DNA of 64,000 bases from Algoriphagus sp. (GTDB lineage: Bacteria; Bacteroidota; Bacteroidia; Cytophagales; Cyclobacteriaceae): positions 62,001 to 126,000 of the forward strand of contig JAMNXQ010000001.1 of NCBI GenBank assembly GCA_023653075.1, read 5' to 3'. The notes under the pieces are model-generated. The model saw only the letters and a program-made list of their open reading frames with translations. It searched no databases and had not been told where the DNA came from. Within the stretch, counting starts at the first letter, position 1; each line of letters starts with the position of its first letter. Of this stretch, positions 54,365 to 63,104 are shown one piece after another. Both the position numbers and the translations under genes were made by a program.

Positions 54365-55795
54365 TTAGGAATTAGGTAATTTGAATCGAAGTGGTAATCT
54401 CATTCTGACACGAACGGCCTTTCCTCCAAGTTGTGCCGGGGTCCATTTGGGAGCGTTTTGAATTACTCTCATGGCTTCCTGATCACATCCTCCACCAATG
54501 CCTCTAAGTGTTTCTATATCTGAGATTGTTCCGTCCGAATTGACAACAAAAGCCATGATGACAGTTCCTTCGATTCCTCGTTCCTTAGCCTCCTCGGGAT
54601 ATTTGAGAGATTCAGCCAAGTAGTTCATCCATCCTTCCATTCCCCCTGCTGGTTTGGGTTGAATTTCTGTGATTTCAAAGACTTCCTCTCCCGTTGGTTC
54701 AGTTGCTGTCACAACGAGGACTTTTTTTTCATTTTCTTCTACCGAAGAGATTTCTTTATTCTTCATCACTTGATTAAATAGCTCCTCCTCTGCATTTGCC
54801 TCAATTTCTCTCACAACGAGGACTTTCTTTCCATTTTTTTCCCTCAAAATGGTCACATTCGTGGTATCTCCTGTAGATTCAGCGGTCATTGGAATTACCA
54901 GATTTTCAGGAAAATCAGCAGTTGTTACCTTGGAGCTTTTGCAGGAAAAGACAGCAAGAAATAAACCTATAAGTGGCAGAGTCAAAATAAATCTGGCTTT
55001 CTGGATTGGATTTGTGTTGGTTTGGGTCATCATCATAATTCGTTTTTTGGTTTGGAATTGATTAAAACTATGGACAAAATCATTGGTATTATTTTTTGTT
55101 ATCAAGCGTAGTAGAAGCTTGGAATATGCTATTTCGGAATGAAATCTGGTTATGAAATGATCTGCTTGAAACTCATGAACTTCCCTGATTAAACGCTCAT
55201 ACATAAAAATGAAAGGATTAAACCAGAAAAAAACTTTTAGCAGCTGAACCAAGAGCAAATCCAATGTATGCCTTTGGGTACAATGAACGGACTCATGTTG
55301 TAGGATTAACTGATGATCAGTGTCTGTTGGATCAAAGCTTGGGAGCATGATGTATCCAAAAAAAGATGCTGGTTCAAAGCGAGAATGAATCGCCAATTTG
55401 TGTCCATTGTAAACCTGAAGAGTTGCTGATTTGAGTTGAATCCATAATCTCAATATTCCCCAGACAAATTTTGAAGCAGCAAATACCACTCCTACGATAT
55501 AGCAGGAAAATAAAATTTTCTGCCATGAAAAATCACTGGAATTCACTAGTGTTTCTGGCTCAATCTGTCCACCTACCCAAAACACAGGTAATTGAACTTC
55601 TGGGAGGACTGCCATACTTGGCGCAACATCAATTGTGAAAAGGGGAACCAATACCGAAGCAGCTAATAAGATGAGGAGCATGAATCTGTTCCATTCAAAG
55701 AAAGTCAGTTTTTCAAAGAATACTTTGTAAAATCCAACAGTTAAAGTGAGGCAAATACTTCCTTCCCAGAGATAAATTAAAACATCATTCATCAT
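54365..55795 (-). CDS. M56 (BlaR1/MecR1-type) membrane metallopeptidase with TonB C-terminal domain
   Basis: 476 residues. Membrane helices lie near 5-25, 37-55, 93-115 and 268-288. The zinc site HESVH is at 167-171 with Glu208 (EVHEFQAD) as third ligand. After the last helix, a periplasmic region has two similar KKVLVV units (about 330 and 360), followed by a TonB-type domain (about 385-476, YPEEAKERGIEGTVIMAFVV). There is no penicillin-binding domain as in BlaR1. By analogy it senses a signal in the envelope and cleaves the BlaI-type repressor encoded just upstream (4-bp overlap). Confidence 0.9.
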   Translation of the reverse strand: MMNDVLIYLWEGSICLTLTVGFYKVFFEKLTFFEWNRFMLLILLAASVLVPLFTIDVAPSMAVLPEVQLPVFWVGGQIEPETLVNSSDFSWQKILFSCYIVGVVFAASKFVWGILRLWIQLKSATLQVYNGHKLAIHSRFEPASFFGYIMLPSFDPTDTDHQLILQHESVHCTQRHTLDLLLVQLLKVFFWFNPFIFMYERLIREVHEFQADHFITRFHSEIAYSKLLLRLITKNNTNDFVHSFNQFQTKKRIMMMTQTNTNPIQKARFILTLPLIGLFLAVFSCKSSKVTTADFPENLVIPMTAESTGDTTNVTILREKNGKKVLVVREIEANAEEELFNQVMKNKEISSVEENEKKVLVVTATEPTGEEVFEITEIQPKPAGGMEGWMNYLAESLKYPEEAKERGIEGTVIMAFVVNSDGTISDIETLRGIGGGCDQEAMRVIQNAPKWTPAQLGGKAVRVRMRLPLRFKLPNS

Positions 55796-56163
55796 GTTTT
55801 TGAGTTTTCATAATCATCAATCAACTTTTGAATTTCTTTGATTTCCTTTTCAGAAAGCTCTTTTTCTTTGACCATAAAAGAGAGGAAATTACCTACAGAG
55901 CCCTCAAAGAAGTGATTCATCATTCTATTGATGCTTTTCTTACTGTATTCTCCCTGAGTAATCAGCGGAAAATACTCGTGAGTGGTACCGTATGCTTTGT
56001 GTCCCAAAAAGCCTTTTCGTTCAAGCAATTTGATGGACGAGGCAAGCGTGGTGTAGGGAGGTTTGGGTTCAGGTAATTGTGTCAATACTTCTCTGACCAA
56101 GGCACGATCTTCCTTCCAAAAAATCCGCATAATACGCTCTTCATGTTGTGTTAATTCTTCCAT
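55792..56163 (-). CDS. BlaI/MecI/CopY-type repressor
   Basis: 123 residues: winged-helix DNA-binding domain (1-72, EERIMRIFWKEDRALVREVL then PPYTTLASSIKLLERKGFLG) and a helical dimer region (73-123). Such repressors are cleaved after signalling through an M56 partner, here the next gene. A perfect 15-bp palindrome 34 bp upstream of its start is the likely operator, so the pair should be autoregulated. Genes of the regulon beyond the pair are not evident; in this phylum such pairs commonly stand without a beta-lactamase. Confidence 0.93.
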   Translation of the reverse strand: MEELTQHEERIMRIFWKEDRALVREVLTQLPEPKPPYTTLASSIKLLERKGFLGHKAYGTTHEYFPLITQGEYSKKSINRMMNHFFEGSVGNFLSFMVKEKELSEKEIKEIQKLIDDYENSKT

Positions 56164-56196
56164 ACCACTAAGCTAAACTGAGATTTTTATTATTCC

Positions 56197-56211
56197 TACG
56201 AAAATTTCGTA
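56197..56211. promoter_or_regulatory. Likely operator of the BlaI-type repressor
   Basis: TACGAAAATTTCGTA is a perfect inverted repeat (7-bp arms, central A). A further half-site TACGAAAAAAT begins at 56216, five bases away on the left flank of the promoter region. It lies 34-48 bp upstream of the repressor ATG, where an operator would block transcription. Gap 56164-56397 shows nothing else. Confidence 0.65.
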
Positions 56212-56397
56212 ATTCTACGAAAAAATAATAATTTAAGTAACAAAAAAAATAAACCGTTCAAAGGCTGCTATCTTGATCAGGGTATTTGTGAAGAGAAAAT
56301 AGTTAGAGCAAATGGGAATGATTTGTAGCCTACCTAGGAATGGAACCTAGAGCTACCTTTTTGGAAAGGCTTTTACCTAATAGGTTTACTGGGATGC

Positions 56398-59103
56398 TTA
56401 AAAATCAAAGAAGGTTCTTCTTCTCGATACTTTCAGGTCTTGCAGGATGCTTGACTTGACACGGATATCAATGTTGTAGGAAGTGAATCTTCCAAACGGA
56501 ACCCAGTTCACATTCATCTGCCAGCAGTGGAGGTCCCTTGCGATGCCGATCATGGTTTGAGTGATTTCGTTCGAGTCAAAATTATAACCCGTATTGAAAT
56601 TAACCTTCCATTTTTCAGATATGGATAGATCTCCACTCACATTCATTGCTTGGGTGATGCTGGTGCTATTGTTGACCTGCTTCGCATAAGCAAGGTTGTA
56701 GCCAACGGTCAAATTCCAAGGAATATCCCAATCGATGTACTGGCTCGGGTCAGCCACTATTCGGTTGATTTCATTCTCCACAAAGGCATTCATCACCCCG
56801 CCTTGCTGAATAAAATCCTGGGTAAGTTCGTCTCGTACCTGACCAGGATTTTGACCTTTCTGGGGGTTTAGCGAAGCATTTAGGTTTAAGGAGGCATTTC
56901 GGATGGTTCCTATGCCCTGTCCCTTTTTCCAAGCAAATTCTTGGCTACTGCGGTAATTTACCTTTCCATCGGTACCAAGGGTAGAGAGGGTGGCATAGGG
57001 ATCTAGGGTGCTATTAACGTTGACGGATAGCTTTTGCTCAAATAAGGTGGTTCGCGCCGAAAGTTGAATAGGGGATAGCTGAAAAGAATCTGCAGCAAAA
57101 TTGTAGGCTGTATTGATGTTGAATGCTTCCAAAATGGGGATTTTCTTAAATTCATCCTCGGTGCTATCCGTTTGAGTTTTGAGCTTAGCTTCCAGCACAT
57201 TTCGAAGTCCCAAACTTAAGGCTCTGGACTCTCCAAGTGGAGCATCGCCAAAGATTAAGCCTTGATGTCTAGAAAAACGAGCAATTCTCCCCGATTTATC
57301 TGCCTGAACTTCCTGATAGTAGCCATACGCTGGATCCGAAAAGTCCGGATTAAAGTTGAACCCAAAGGTGGGTGCTATGTGGTGGCGTATCGTCTGCAGT
57401 TTTCCTTTTCCACTAAAATTATAGAACCCATAAAAGTTGGTATTCATGGCAAAGGAGGTGTTGTAAAATCCTACCCGATTAAACCCATCCTCCTTCACCT
57501 GCTCTACCCGATCGGTGGTGGAGTTGTAGCTGTAGTTGAATCGCTGCATGTACCAGAGTTCGGTGTAGTTGGCCGAGGCGGTACCTGTGAAATACTTAAA
57601 AAGAGAGAAATTCGAACTCAATGGAATGTTATTTCGCGCGCCATTATTTCCATTTCTAAGCAATAAACCGAGATTATCGCTATTGAATGGAATTGTTTGA
57701 GGTCCATCCACTTGTGTAGCTTGCCCAAAAGCTTTGATGCGGTTAGAGATGGAGTTTTGAAGATTAAAGTTCCAGGCGATGTTTAGTGTTTTGAGGGGTT
57801 CAAACTTTACATTCTGGAAGGGGCTTTGCCGATTCATGTTGATTCCGATGGTCGGTAGGTCCAACCGTACTTCACCGGTTTGCACACTTTGGGAGTGCCG
57901 AAGGTTGGCAGATAGGGAGAAAGGGGTGCCCGCGAAGGTTTTGGAATAGGAGATATTCGAACTTAAATCCCCGGTGACGTTATTCGCAAAGTTGTTTGGG
58001 TTCACTACATTATTGAAGTAACTCGTCGAACCTGCATTCACTGAAGCAGAGAACCTGCCTGTTCCTCGTGTGATCGGGCTATGGTTCCACTGTACCCGAA
58101 AGGTGTTGTAATTGAGGGGGGTTAATTCGGTTTCTGGACTGACGAATTTCTGAAAATCGACATTGAAGCCTCCGTTGTACCGGTATTTTTTGGTGTACAC
58201 TGCCTGGGATTTGAGCCCCCAACCCCCTTTGGAATAGACATCTCCCGTGACCCGTAGGTGAATGTAGTCGTTGAAGGCAAAGTAGTAGCCGAGGTCTCTC
58301 AAACTCAATCCTCGAACCTGCTCTCGACCGTAGGAAGGGAAAATTATTCCGGATGCCTTCTCTTCAGGGGTGTCTGGAATCAATCCAAACGGTAGTCCAA
58401 GAGGAGTAGGGATTCCATTGAAATACAGGTTGAAGGGACCCGAAACTACCTGCTTGCCTGAAATGGATTTGATTTTGGAGGAAGAAATGTGCCAGTGGGG
58501 CTTGGTTAGTTTGCAGGTCGTATAGTAGCCATGATCCAAGTACACGCTGCCATCCTCAGTTTTCTTGATGGTCTCTCCGCGAAGCACACCATCTTGCTGC
58601 TCGGTGACCACATCCTTGATGATTGCCTTTTGGGTTTTGAAGTTGTAGCGCATCTCCTTTCGGATTTCGTATACCGAATTGCCGTCTTTGAAGAAAGGAT
58701 TGCCTGACACTACTCCCAAACTATCTGCGATTCCGTAGGCATAGAGTTCGGAATTTTTCCAATCGATGACAATTCGATCGGCATCGAGTCGCATTTTTCC
58801 GTACTCAAACCAGGCCTTTTTGTAGAGGTAAACTTTATTTTCGGTGAAGTCCGTGATGATGCTGTCTTCAGCGAAGTAAAGAATTTCAGTTTCGATATCA
58901 CTTTTAGGCACATTTTTTGCCGAATCGAGTAGAGCGAGCGTATCTTGCTTGACCAGGGTGGTATCACCTCTGACACCTTGGATAGGAGCAGTTGTGGTTG
59001 GTCTTCTATCTCGTTGCGTCCGAGTGGTTTGCTGTGCAGATACACTCAGGTGCACCAAATTGCTGGTTAGAAGAACTAAAAAAAGAACCTGAATTCTCAC
59101 CAC
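56398..59103 (-). CDS. lptD: LptD-like lipopolysaccharide assembly outer membrane protein
   Basis: 901 residues. Signal peptide (about 1-23, SVSAQQ). A low-complexity Thr/Arg/Asp linker follows, then an OstA/LptA-like jelly roll (about 65-190, EILYFAEDSIITDFTENKVY and VYLDHGYYTTC), and a large beta-barrel (about 230-901) ending in Phe (RRTFFDF). The family moves LPS from the periplasm to the outer leaflet. The four Cys of E. coli LptD are not conserved; only Cys near 198 (YTTCKLTKPHWH) and one near the end are seen. Monocistronic, divergent from the amidase gene with 62 bp between. Confidence 0.85.
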   Translation of the reverse strand: MVRIQVLFLVLLTSNLVHLSVSAQQTTRTQRDRRPTTTAPIQGVRGDTTLVKQDTLALLDSAKNVPKSDIETEILYFAEDSIITDFTENKVYLYKKAWFEYGKMRLDADRIVIDWKNSELYAYGIADSLGVVSGNPFFKDGNSVYEIRKEMRYNFKTQKAIIKDVVTEQQDGVLRGETIKKTEDGSVYLDHGYYTTCKLTKPHWHISSSKIKSISGKQVVSGPFNLYFNGIPTPLGLPFGLIPDTPEEKASGIIFPSYGREQVRGLSLRDLGYYFAFNDYIHLRVTGDVYSKGGWGLKSQAVYTKKYRYNGGFNVDFQKFVSPETELTPLNYNTFRVQWNHSPITRGTGRFSASVNAGSTSYFNNVVNPNNFANNVTGDLSSNISYSKTFAGTPFSLSANLRHSQSVQTGEVRLDLPTIGINMNRQSPFQNVKFEPLKTLNIAWNFNLQNSISNRIKAFGQATQVDGPQTIPFNSDNLGLLLRNGNNGARNNIPLSSNFSLFKYFTGTASANYTELWYMQRFNYSYNSTTDRVEQVKEDGFNRVGFYNTSFAMNTNFYGFYNFSGKGKLQTIRHHIAPTFGFNFNPDFSDPAYGYYQEVQADKSGRIARFSRHQGLIFGDAPLGESRALSLGLRNVLEAKLKTQTDSTEDEFKKIPILEAFNINTAYNFAADSFQLSPIQLSARTTLFEQKLSVNVNSTLDPYATLSTLGTDGKVNYRSSQEFAWKKGQGIGTIRNASLNLNASLNPQKGQNPGQVRDELTQDFIQQGGVMNAFVENEINRIVADPSQYIDWDIPWNLTVGYNLAYAKQVNNSTSITQAMNVSGDLSISEKWKVNFNTGYNFDSNEITQTMIGIARDLHCWQMNVNWVPFGRFTSYNIDIRVKSSILQDLKVSRRRTFFDF

Positions 59104-59121
59104 CCTTGCTTTCGCTTTTTG

Positions 59122-59129
59122 TAATTTTG
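59122..59129 (+). promoter_or_regulatory. Candidate -7 box TAATTTTG of the amidase gene
   Basis: Exact TAnnTTTG match 36 bp before the ATG at 59166, in the 62-bp gap shared with lptD. Confidence 0.4.
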
Positions 59130-59165
59130 AACTTAATTTCGTGTAAAGTTAACTCGATTGCCCTC

Positions 59166-59966
59166 ATGGAAAGGTTTACTACAAAAAAAAATCTGTTAAG
59201 GTTTCTAATTATACTTCCCTTTTTGTTCGGAGGATTTATTCCGAATGAGACCATGATGCCTGCATTCCGTATGCGAAAAATCGTATTGGATGCAGGTCAC
59301 GGAGGAAAAGACCCAGGTAATATTGGTTCTAAAGCTAGAGAAAAAGACATTAATTTGGCCGTAACGCTTCTAGTAGGCAAGTATATCAAGGAAAATATGC
59401 CCGATGTAGAGGTGATTTACACCCGCTCAGACGATAGTTTTCCCGCTCTCAAGCAGCGGCCAATTATTGCCAATGTAAATAAAGCCGACCTTTTTGTTTC
59501 CATTCACTCCAATGCAGCAGCCAATAAATCTGCTTTTGGTACCGAAACCTTTGTAATCGGAACCAAACACTTTGAAGCCAATTTTGACATCATAAAAAAA
59601 GAAAACTCCGTAATTCTTTTGGAGGACAACTACAAAGAGGAATATGAGGGCTTTGATCCCACTTCTCCAGAGTCCTACATGATGTTTAACCTGATGCAAA
59701 AAGCCTATGTAGGCAATAGTATCGCTTTGGCAGATCGCATCGAAACGCAGTTTAGGGACAAGGTAGGTCGTAAAAGTCGTGGAGTGAAGCAAGCTCCACT
59801 TTATGTGTTGTGGACTCCATCCATGCCCAGTGTGCTCGTGGAACTTGGATTTTTGTCCAATACAGAAGAAGAACGATTTTTGATGACCAAAGAAGGACAG
59901 GAGTACATGGCATCGGCGATTTACCGCTCCATTAAAGAATACAAAAACGAAATTGAAATCAACTGA
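59166..59966 (+). CDS. N-acetylmuramoyl-L-alanine amidase (Amidase_3)
   Basis: 266 residues. The start at 59166 (MERFTTKKNLLRFL) gives a normal basic N-terminus and signal-anchor (11-25); a longer in-frame start at 58992 would run back into lptD. The AmiC-type zinc site is complete: His45 (LDAGHGGKDPG), Glu59 (KAREKDINLAV), His in LFVSIHSNAA, and catalytic Glu in VLVELGFLSN. An insert of about 50 residues after the SNAA strand (KHFEANFDIIKKENSVILLE) is typical of Bacteroidota members and may be regulatory. Splits septal peptidoglycan. Followed by a terminator hairpin. Confidence 0.93.
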   Translation: MERFTTKKNLLRFLIILPFLFGGFIPNETMMPAFRMRKIVLDAGHGGKDPGNIGSKAREKDINLAVTLLVGKYIKENMPDVEVIYTRSDDSFPALKQRPIIANVNKADLFVSIHSNAAANKSAFGTETFVIGTKHFEANFDIIKKENSVILLEDNYKEEYEGFDPTSPESYMMFNLMQKAYVGNSIALADRIETQFRDKVGRKSRGVKQAPLYVLWTPSMPSVLVELGFLSNTEEERFLMTKEGQEYMASAIYRSIKEYKNEIEIN

Positions 59967-59985
59967 TTTTTCTTAAATCATATGG

Positions 59986-60017
59986 AAAACCTTCTTGGAT
60001 TCAGGAAGGTTTTTTTT
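59986..60017 (+). terminator. Rho-independent terminator of the amidase gene
   Basis: AAAACCTTC (59986-59994), 10-base loop, GAAGGTTTT (60005-60013), followed by more T. It lies 19 bp after the stop. Confidence 0.88.
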
Positions 60018-60087
60018 ATAACTTGAACCGAAGCCACTGACTGTCGTTCATGATTGCTATTCTTTAAAATAATTCGGATTTATACCC

Positions 60088-60924
60088 ATGCTTTCTCCAT
60101 CCCAGCTTGATGCTTTGATTTCTCTCCTGGACGACTCGGACTGGGAAGTGAAACAGCATGTGCGCGAAAAACTGATTGACCTCGGTGCAGGGGTGATTCC
60201 TGTTTTGGAGCAAAAATGGGAGGAGAGCTTCAACCCCATTCTACAAAAGGAACTGGAGGACTTGGTGCATGACCTGCAGTTTGCTTTGGTCAAACAGAGA
60301 TTGACTTCCTGGAAAGCTTCCCAAGAGCAAGATTTACTTGAAGGTCTTTGGATACTCAACACCTACCAATACCCGGATTTGGAATTGGAGACCTTGCAGG
60401 CAGCCGTGCATCAACTCTATGTGGAGGCTTGGACTTATTTTGCTAAGGACTTGCAGCCACTCGATCAGGTGAAAATCCTGAATCATGTTTTTTTTAAGCA
60501 ACTTCAATTTTCGGGCAATACCAAAAATTTTCATTCTCCGAGCAACAGCATGCTTTCCATGGTGTTGGAGTCCAAGAAAGGAAATCCCATCAGCCTTTGT
60601 AGTCTTTACCTTTTGGTAGCCAAGAAGTTAAAGTTGCCTATTTACGGTGTGAATCTCCCCAACCTATTTGTGTTGATTTACAGCCAGGGAGAAGACAGTT
60701 TTTACATCAATGCTTTCAATAAGGGAGTGATTTTCTCCAGAGGGGATCTATCCAATTACTTGGAGCAACTAAAAATCGAGCCTCAGCCTGCTTTTTTTGA
60801 TCCTTGCAGTCATTTGGCGATTGTGATGCGTTTTTTGAAAAATCTGACTTCAGCCTTCGAAAAATTAGGCGAAACAGATAAAGTCGAGGAGGTACAAGAG
60901 TTGTTGCGAATTTTGGAAGATTAG
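60088..60924 (+). CDS. SirB1-type transglutaminase-like family protein
   Basis: 278 residues. An N-terminal helical part (1-70) looks like a HEAT-type repeat (LISLLDDSDWEVKQHVREKL), then a SirB1 N-terminal domain (about 110-230) with NSMLSMVLESKKGNPISLCS, where the Cys of LCS sits as in the transglutaminase-like fold, and LPIYGVNLPNLFVLIYSQG. Enzymatic function is unknown; the His of the triad is not obvious. Its stop overlaps the stop of the convergent redoxin gene by 3 bases. Confidence 0.82.
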   Translation: MLSPSQLDALISLLDDSDWEVKQHVREKLIDLGAGVIPVLEQKWEESFNPILQKELEDLVHDLQFALVKQRLTSWKASQEQDLLEGLWILNTYQYPDLELETLQAAVHQLYVEAWTYFAKDLQPLDQVKILNHVFFKQLQFSGNTKNFHSPSNSMLSMVLESKKGNPISLCSLYLLVAKKLKLPIYGVNLPNLFVLIYSQGEDSFYINAFNKGVIFSRGDLSNYLEQLKIEPQPAFFDPCSHLAIVMRFLKNLTSAFEKLGETDKVEEVQELLRILED

Positions 60925-61499
60925 TAGGTTCGGATCGTACAGCCTACGGCTCTCGCCTGGGAAATTGCTGGTTTTTCTCCACGAAGGATCTGCATCAAAG
61001 CGATTTCAAGAAATTTCTCCGTAACTACACTTTCCACCTGGGCATTGTTGTCCAAGGCACCCTTAAATACAAGCTCGAGGTCTATTTTTCCTGGTACGAG
61101 AACAAATACTTCTGGAATTTTGCTCGCTTGAAAAACTTGGGTCCATTGTTGTTTTTCATCGACTACATAGGGCATGTTGAGCCCACTTTCATCAATATAC
61201 GTTCGAAGACGTGTCAGCTCGGATTCGTTGTTTTGTACTTGTGGATTGACCAAGGCAAAACCAATACCCTGTGCTTCAAATTTGGCACGAAGCGCTTTGA
61301 TTCTGCTTTCGTAGAGCTTTGCAAAGGGACAGGAAGAGTCATGAAAAATCAACACGATTCCTTTTTCCTTCACAAGGCTGGGTAGTGTTTTGAGGCTACC
61401 GCTAACCGCATCAGTTGCGGCTAGTTGCCCGAAACCTTGGCTAAGGGCTGGGAAACTAAATGCCAAAAAGAGCAGAAAGAAAAGAGGAGCGGACTTCAT
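60921..61499 (-). CDS. Exported redoxin/thioredoxin-fold protein
   Basis: 192 residues from the ATG at 61499 (MKSAPLFFLLFLAF, a clean signal peptide ending ALSQ); an ATG 27 bp further up is possible. The thioredoxin fold follows (FHDSSCPFAKLYESRI, then PEVFVLVPG with the cis-Pro). The active site reads C-P-F-A, with only one Cys, and a second Cys sits near the end (RAVGCTIRTY), as in a group of AhpC/TSA-like proteins with CP at that site and a C-terminal GC. A peroxidase- or disulfide-type role is likely but unproven. Cotranscribed with the phosphopantetheinyl transferase gene. Confidence 0.8.
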   Translation of the reverse strand: MKSAPLFFLLFLAFSFPALSQGFGQLAATDAVSGSLKTLPSLVKEKGIVLIFHDSSCPFAKLYESRIKALRAKFEAQGIGFALVNPQVQNNESELTRLRTYIDESGLNMPYVVDEKQQWTQVFQASKIPEVFVLVPGKIDLELVFKGALDNNAQVESVVTEKFLEIALMQILRGEKPAISQARAVGCTIRTY

Positions 61500-61519
61500 A
61501 AGCAAGGTCAAATTTGGGT

Positions 61520-62149
61520 TTACCAAATGGTGTAGGTCAAGATAAGGTTTTCGGTTTGTTCTACCCGCACTTGGTAGTGGTGGTCTTCAAAATTTGTTCC
61601 ATGAATCTTTCCTTTGATTAGGGAGGCATCCGGGGCAAAAGGTTCCAACAAAATATTGTCTCGTAAGGAAACTCCTTTTTTTCCATGGCATTTGAAGATG
61701 GATTCCTTTGCAGACCAGGCCATGGTGTAGTATGCAGGCTGAGGAAGAAGAAAGTTCAATTCTTCTTCTGCCAAAAACCGGGTACCGATGCGAAGTATTT
61801 TTTCACGAACGATTTCCAAATCGATCCCAACTGGAAGATCTCGGTGGTAAATAGCTGCAGCATAGCCTCGGGTATGGGTTAGGGACACAAATCCTTGGCC
61901 ATTCATGGACTGTGATTTGCCGTGTTCATCCTTGAAAAAACCCGGATAGGGGACTTGCAAGTGCTCGAGGGCTTCTTGAATTGCAAGTCTGGCGGTACCC
62001 CATTCCTTTTTTTTCTCTGGATGGGAAATATTGGCAAAGGATAGTTTCTCCCGAAAACTCAAAAAATCCAACTCCTTTTCTGTAAAGGCGTCGATTATCT
62101 TCACAGCCAAGGCTGAGGAAGAATCAATTTTTTCTATTTTTGTTTGCAT
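61520..62149 (-). CDS. 4'-phosphopantetheinyl transferase superfamily protein
   Basis: 209 residues from the ATG at 62149; an upstream in-frame ATG at 62377 would overlap the WD40 gene. It has the Sfp/AcpS-type signature GIDLE (108-112, Asp110 and Glu112 for Mg) and WSAKESIFKCHG (145-156). Longer than AcpS, shorter than classical Sfp; of the HetI/EntD-like kind. It would load carrier proteins from CoA; no polyketide or peptide synthetase is in the window, so the substrate may be acyl carrier protein. Divergent from the WD40 gene with 38 bp between. Confidence 0.87.
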   Translation of the reverse strand: MQTKIEKIDSSSALAVKIIDAFTEKELDFLSFREKLSFANISHPEKKKEWGTARLAIQEALEHLQVPYPGFFKDEHGKSQSMNGQGFVSLTHTRGYAAAIYHRDLPVGIDLEIVREKILRIGTRFLAEEELNFLLPQPAYYTMAWSAKESIFKCHGKKGVSLRDNILLEPFAPDASLIKGKIHGTNFEDHHYQVRVEQTENLILTYTIW

Positions 62150-62187
62150 AGGCCCCAGAGGCGCTGCCAAGAGTGATGCTCGAATAT

Positions 62188-63099
62188 ATGTCAAAAATCC
62201 AAGTAAATAAATTACATACCCTAACTGGACACAATGACTGTATTTATGCCCTGAGAGAAGGAACCAATCCCCGTTATTTTTACACGGGAGCTGGTGATGG
62301 GATGGTTGTGGAGTGGGATTTGGACAATCCCAAAGATGGAATCTTACTAGCTCGACTGCCGCACTCGGTCTATGCACTTGAATCCGATCCCATTCGAAGC
62401 ACCTTGATCGTTGGGCACAATTACGAGGGGATTCACGTGATTGACTTGGTAGAAAAGAAGGAAAGCTGGAATTTGAAATTGGGTGCTGTGGCCATTTTTG
62501 ATTTGAAAGTCTTTGGTGATGAGCTATTTGTAGCTACTGGGGATGGCGTACTTTTTGTAGTTAACTTGGAATCTAGGACTATCAAAAAGCATATCAAGCT
62601 CTCTTCTAATTCTATTCGGGTATTGGCGATATCGTTTAAGAAAAAGCAGCTTGCTTTGGGCTTCAGTGATCATAGCATTCAGGTGCTAGACCTTGCACAG
62701 GGCGCTGCACCTATCGCTCGATTGGAGGGGCATAGCAATTCTGTTTTTGCCTTGGGCTATAGTCCTGGGGAAGAAGTACTGGTTTCAGGAGGAAGAGATG
62801 CCTGTCTCAAATTCTGGAATACAAACAGCTATCTCCTAGAGGAAAATGTGGTGGCGCATTTGTATGCCATTAATTATTTATCTTTCCGTGGAGACGGTAA
62901 GTACCTAGTGACCTGTTCTATGGACAAATCACTCAAACTATGGGACATGAGCAACCGAAACCTAATTAAAGTCATTGATAAGGCGAGGAATGCTGGGCAT
63001 GGAACCTCAATTAATAAAGTCTTTTGGAGTACGTATTCTGGTGTTATTGTATCGGTATCAGACGATCGAACGATAGCTATTTGGCAAATTGAAGCATAA
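62188..63099 (+). CDS. WD40-repeat protein
   Basis: 303 residues from the ATG at 62188 (MSKIQVNKLHTLTGHND). GTG and ATG codons at 62173 and 62176 would add a few residues. Seven WD-type blades are visible by their GH/WD pattern (LTGHNDCIYAL with YFYTGAGDGMVVEWDLD; then LEGHSNSVFALGYSPGEEVL, VSGGRDACLKFWN and a late VSVSDDRTIAIWQ). No signal peptide, so cytoplasmic. It serves as a scaffold in the usual reading of the fold. The next gene begins 5 bp after the stop and is on the same strand, a DivIVA-type protein. Confidence 0.88.
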   Translation: MSKIQVNKLHTLTGHNDCIYALREGTNPRYFYTGAGDGMVVEWDLDNPKDGILLARLPHSVYALESDPIRSTLIVGHNYEGIHVIDLVEKKESWNLKLGAVAIFDLKVFGDELFVATGDGVLFVVNLESRTIKKHIKLSSNSIRVLAISFKKKQLALGFSDHSIQVLDLAQGAAPIARLEGHSNSVFALGYSPGEEVLVSGGRDACLKFWNTNSYLLEENVVAHLYAINYLSFRGDGKYLVTCSMDKSLKLWDMSNRNLIKVIDKARNAGHGTSINKVFWSTYSGVIVSVSDDRTIAIWQIEA

Positions 63100-63104
63100 A
63101 CCTT

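Noticed and set aside
58992-59165. 58-residue N-terminal extension of the amidase
   Set aside because: It would overlap the divergent lptD start by 112 bp and would place the signal peptide inside the protein.
62150-62377. 76-residue N-terminal extension of the phosphopantetheinyl transferase
   Set aside because: It is antisense to the start of the WD40 gene and unlike the family; the ATG at 62149 gives a normal start.
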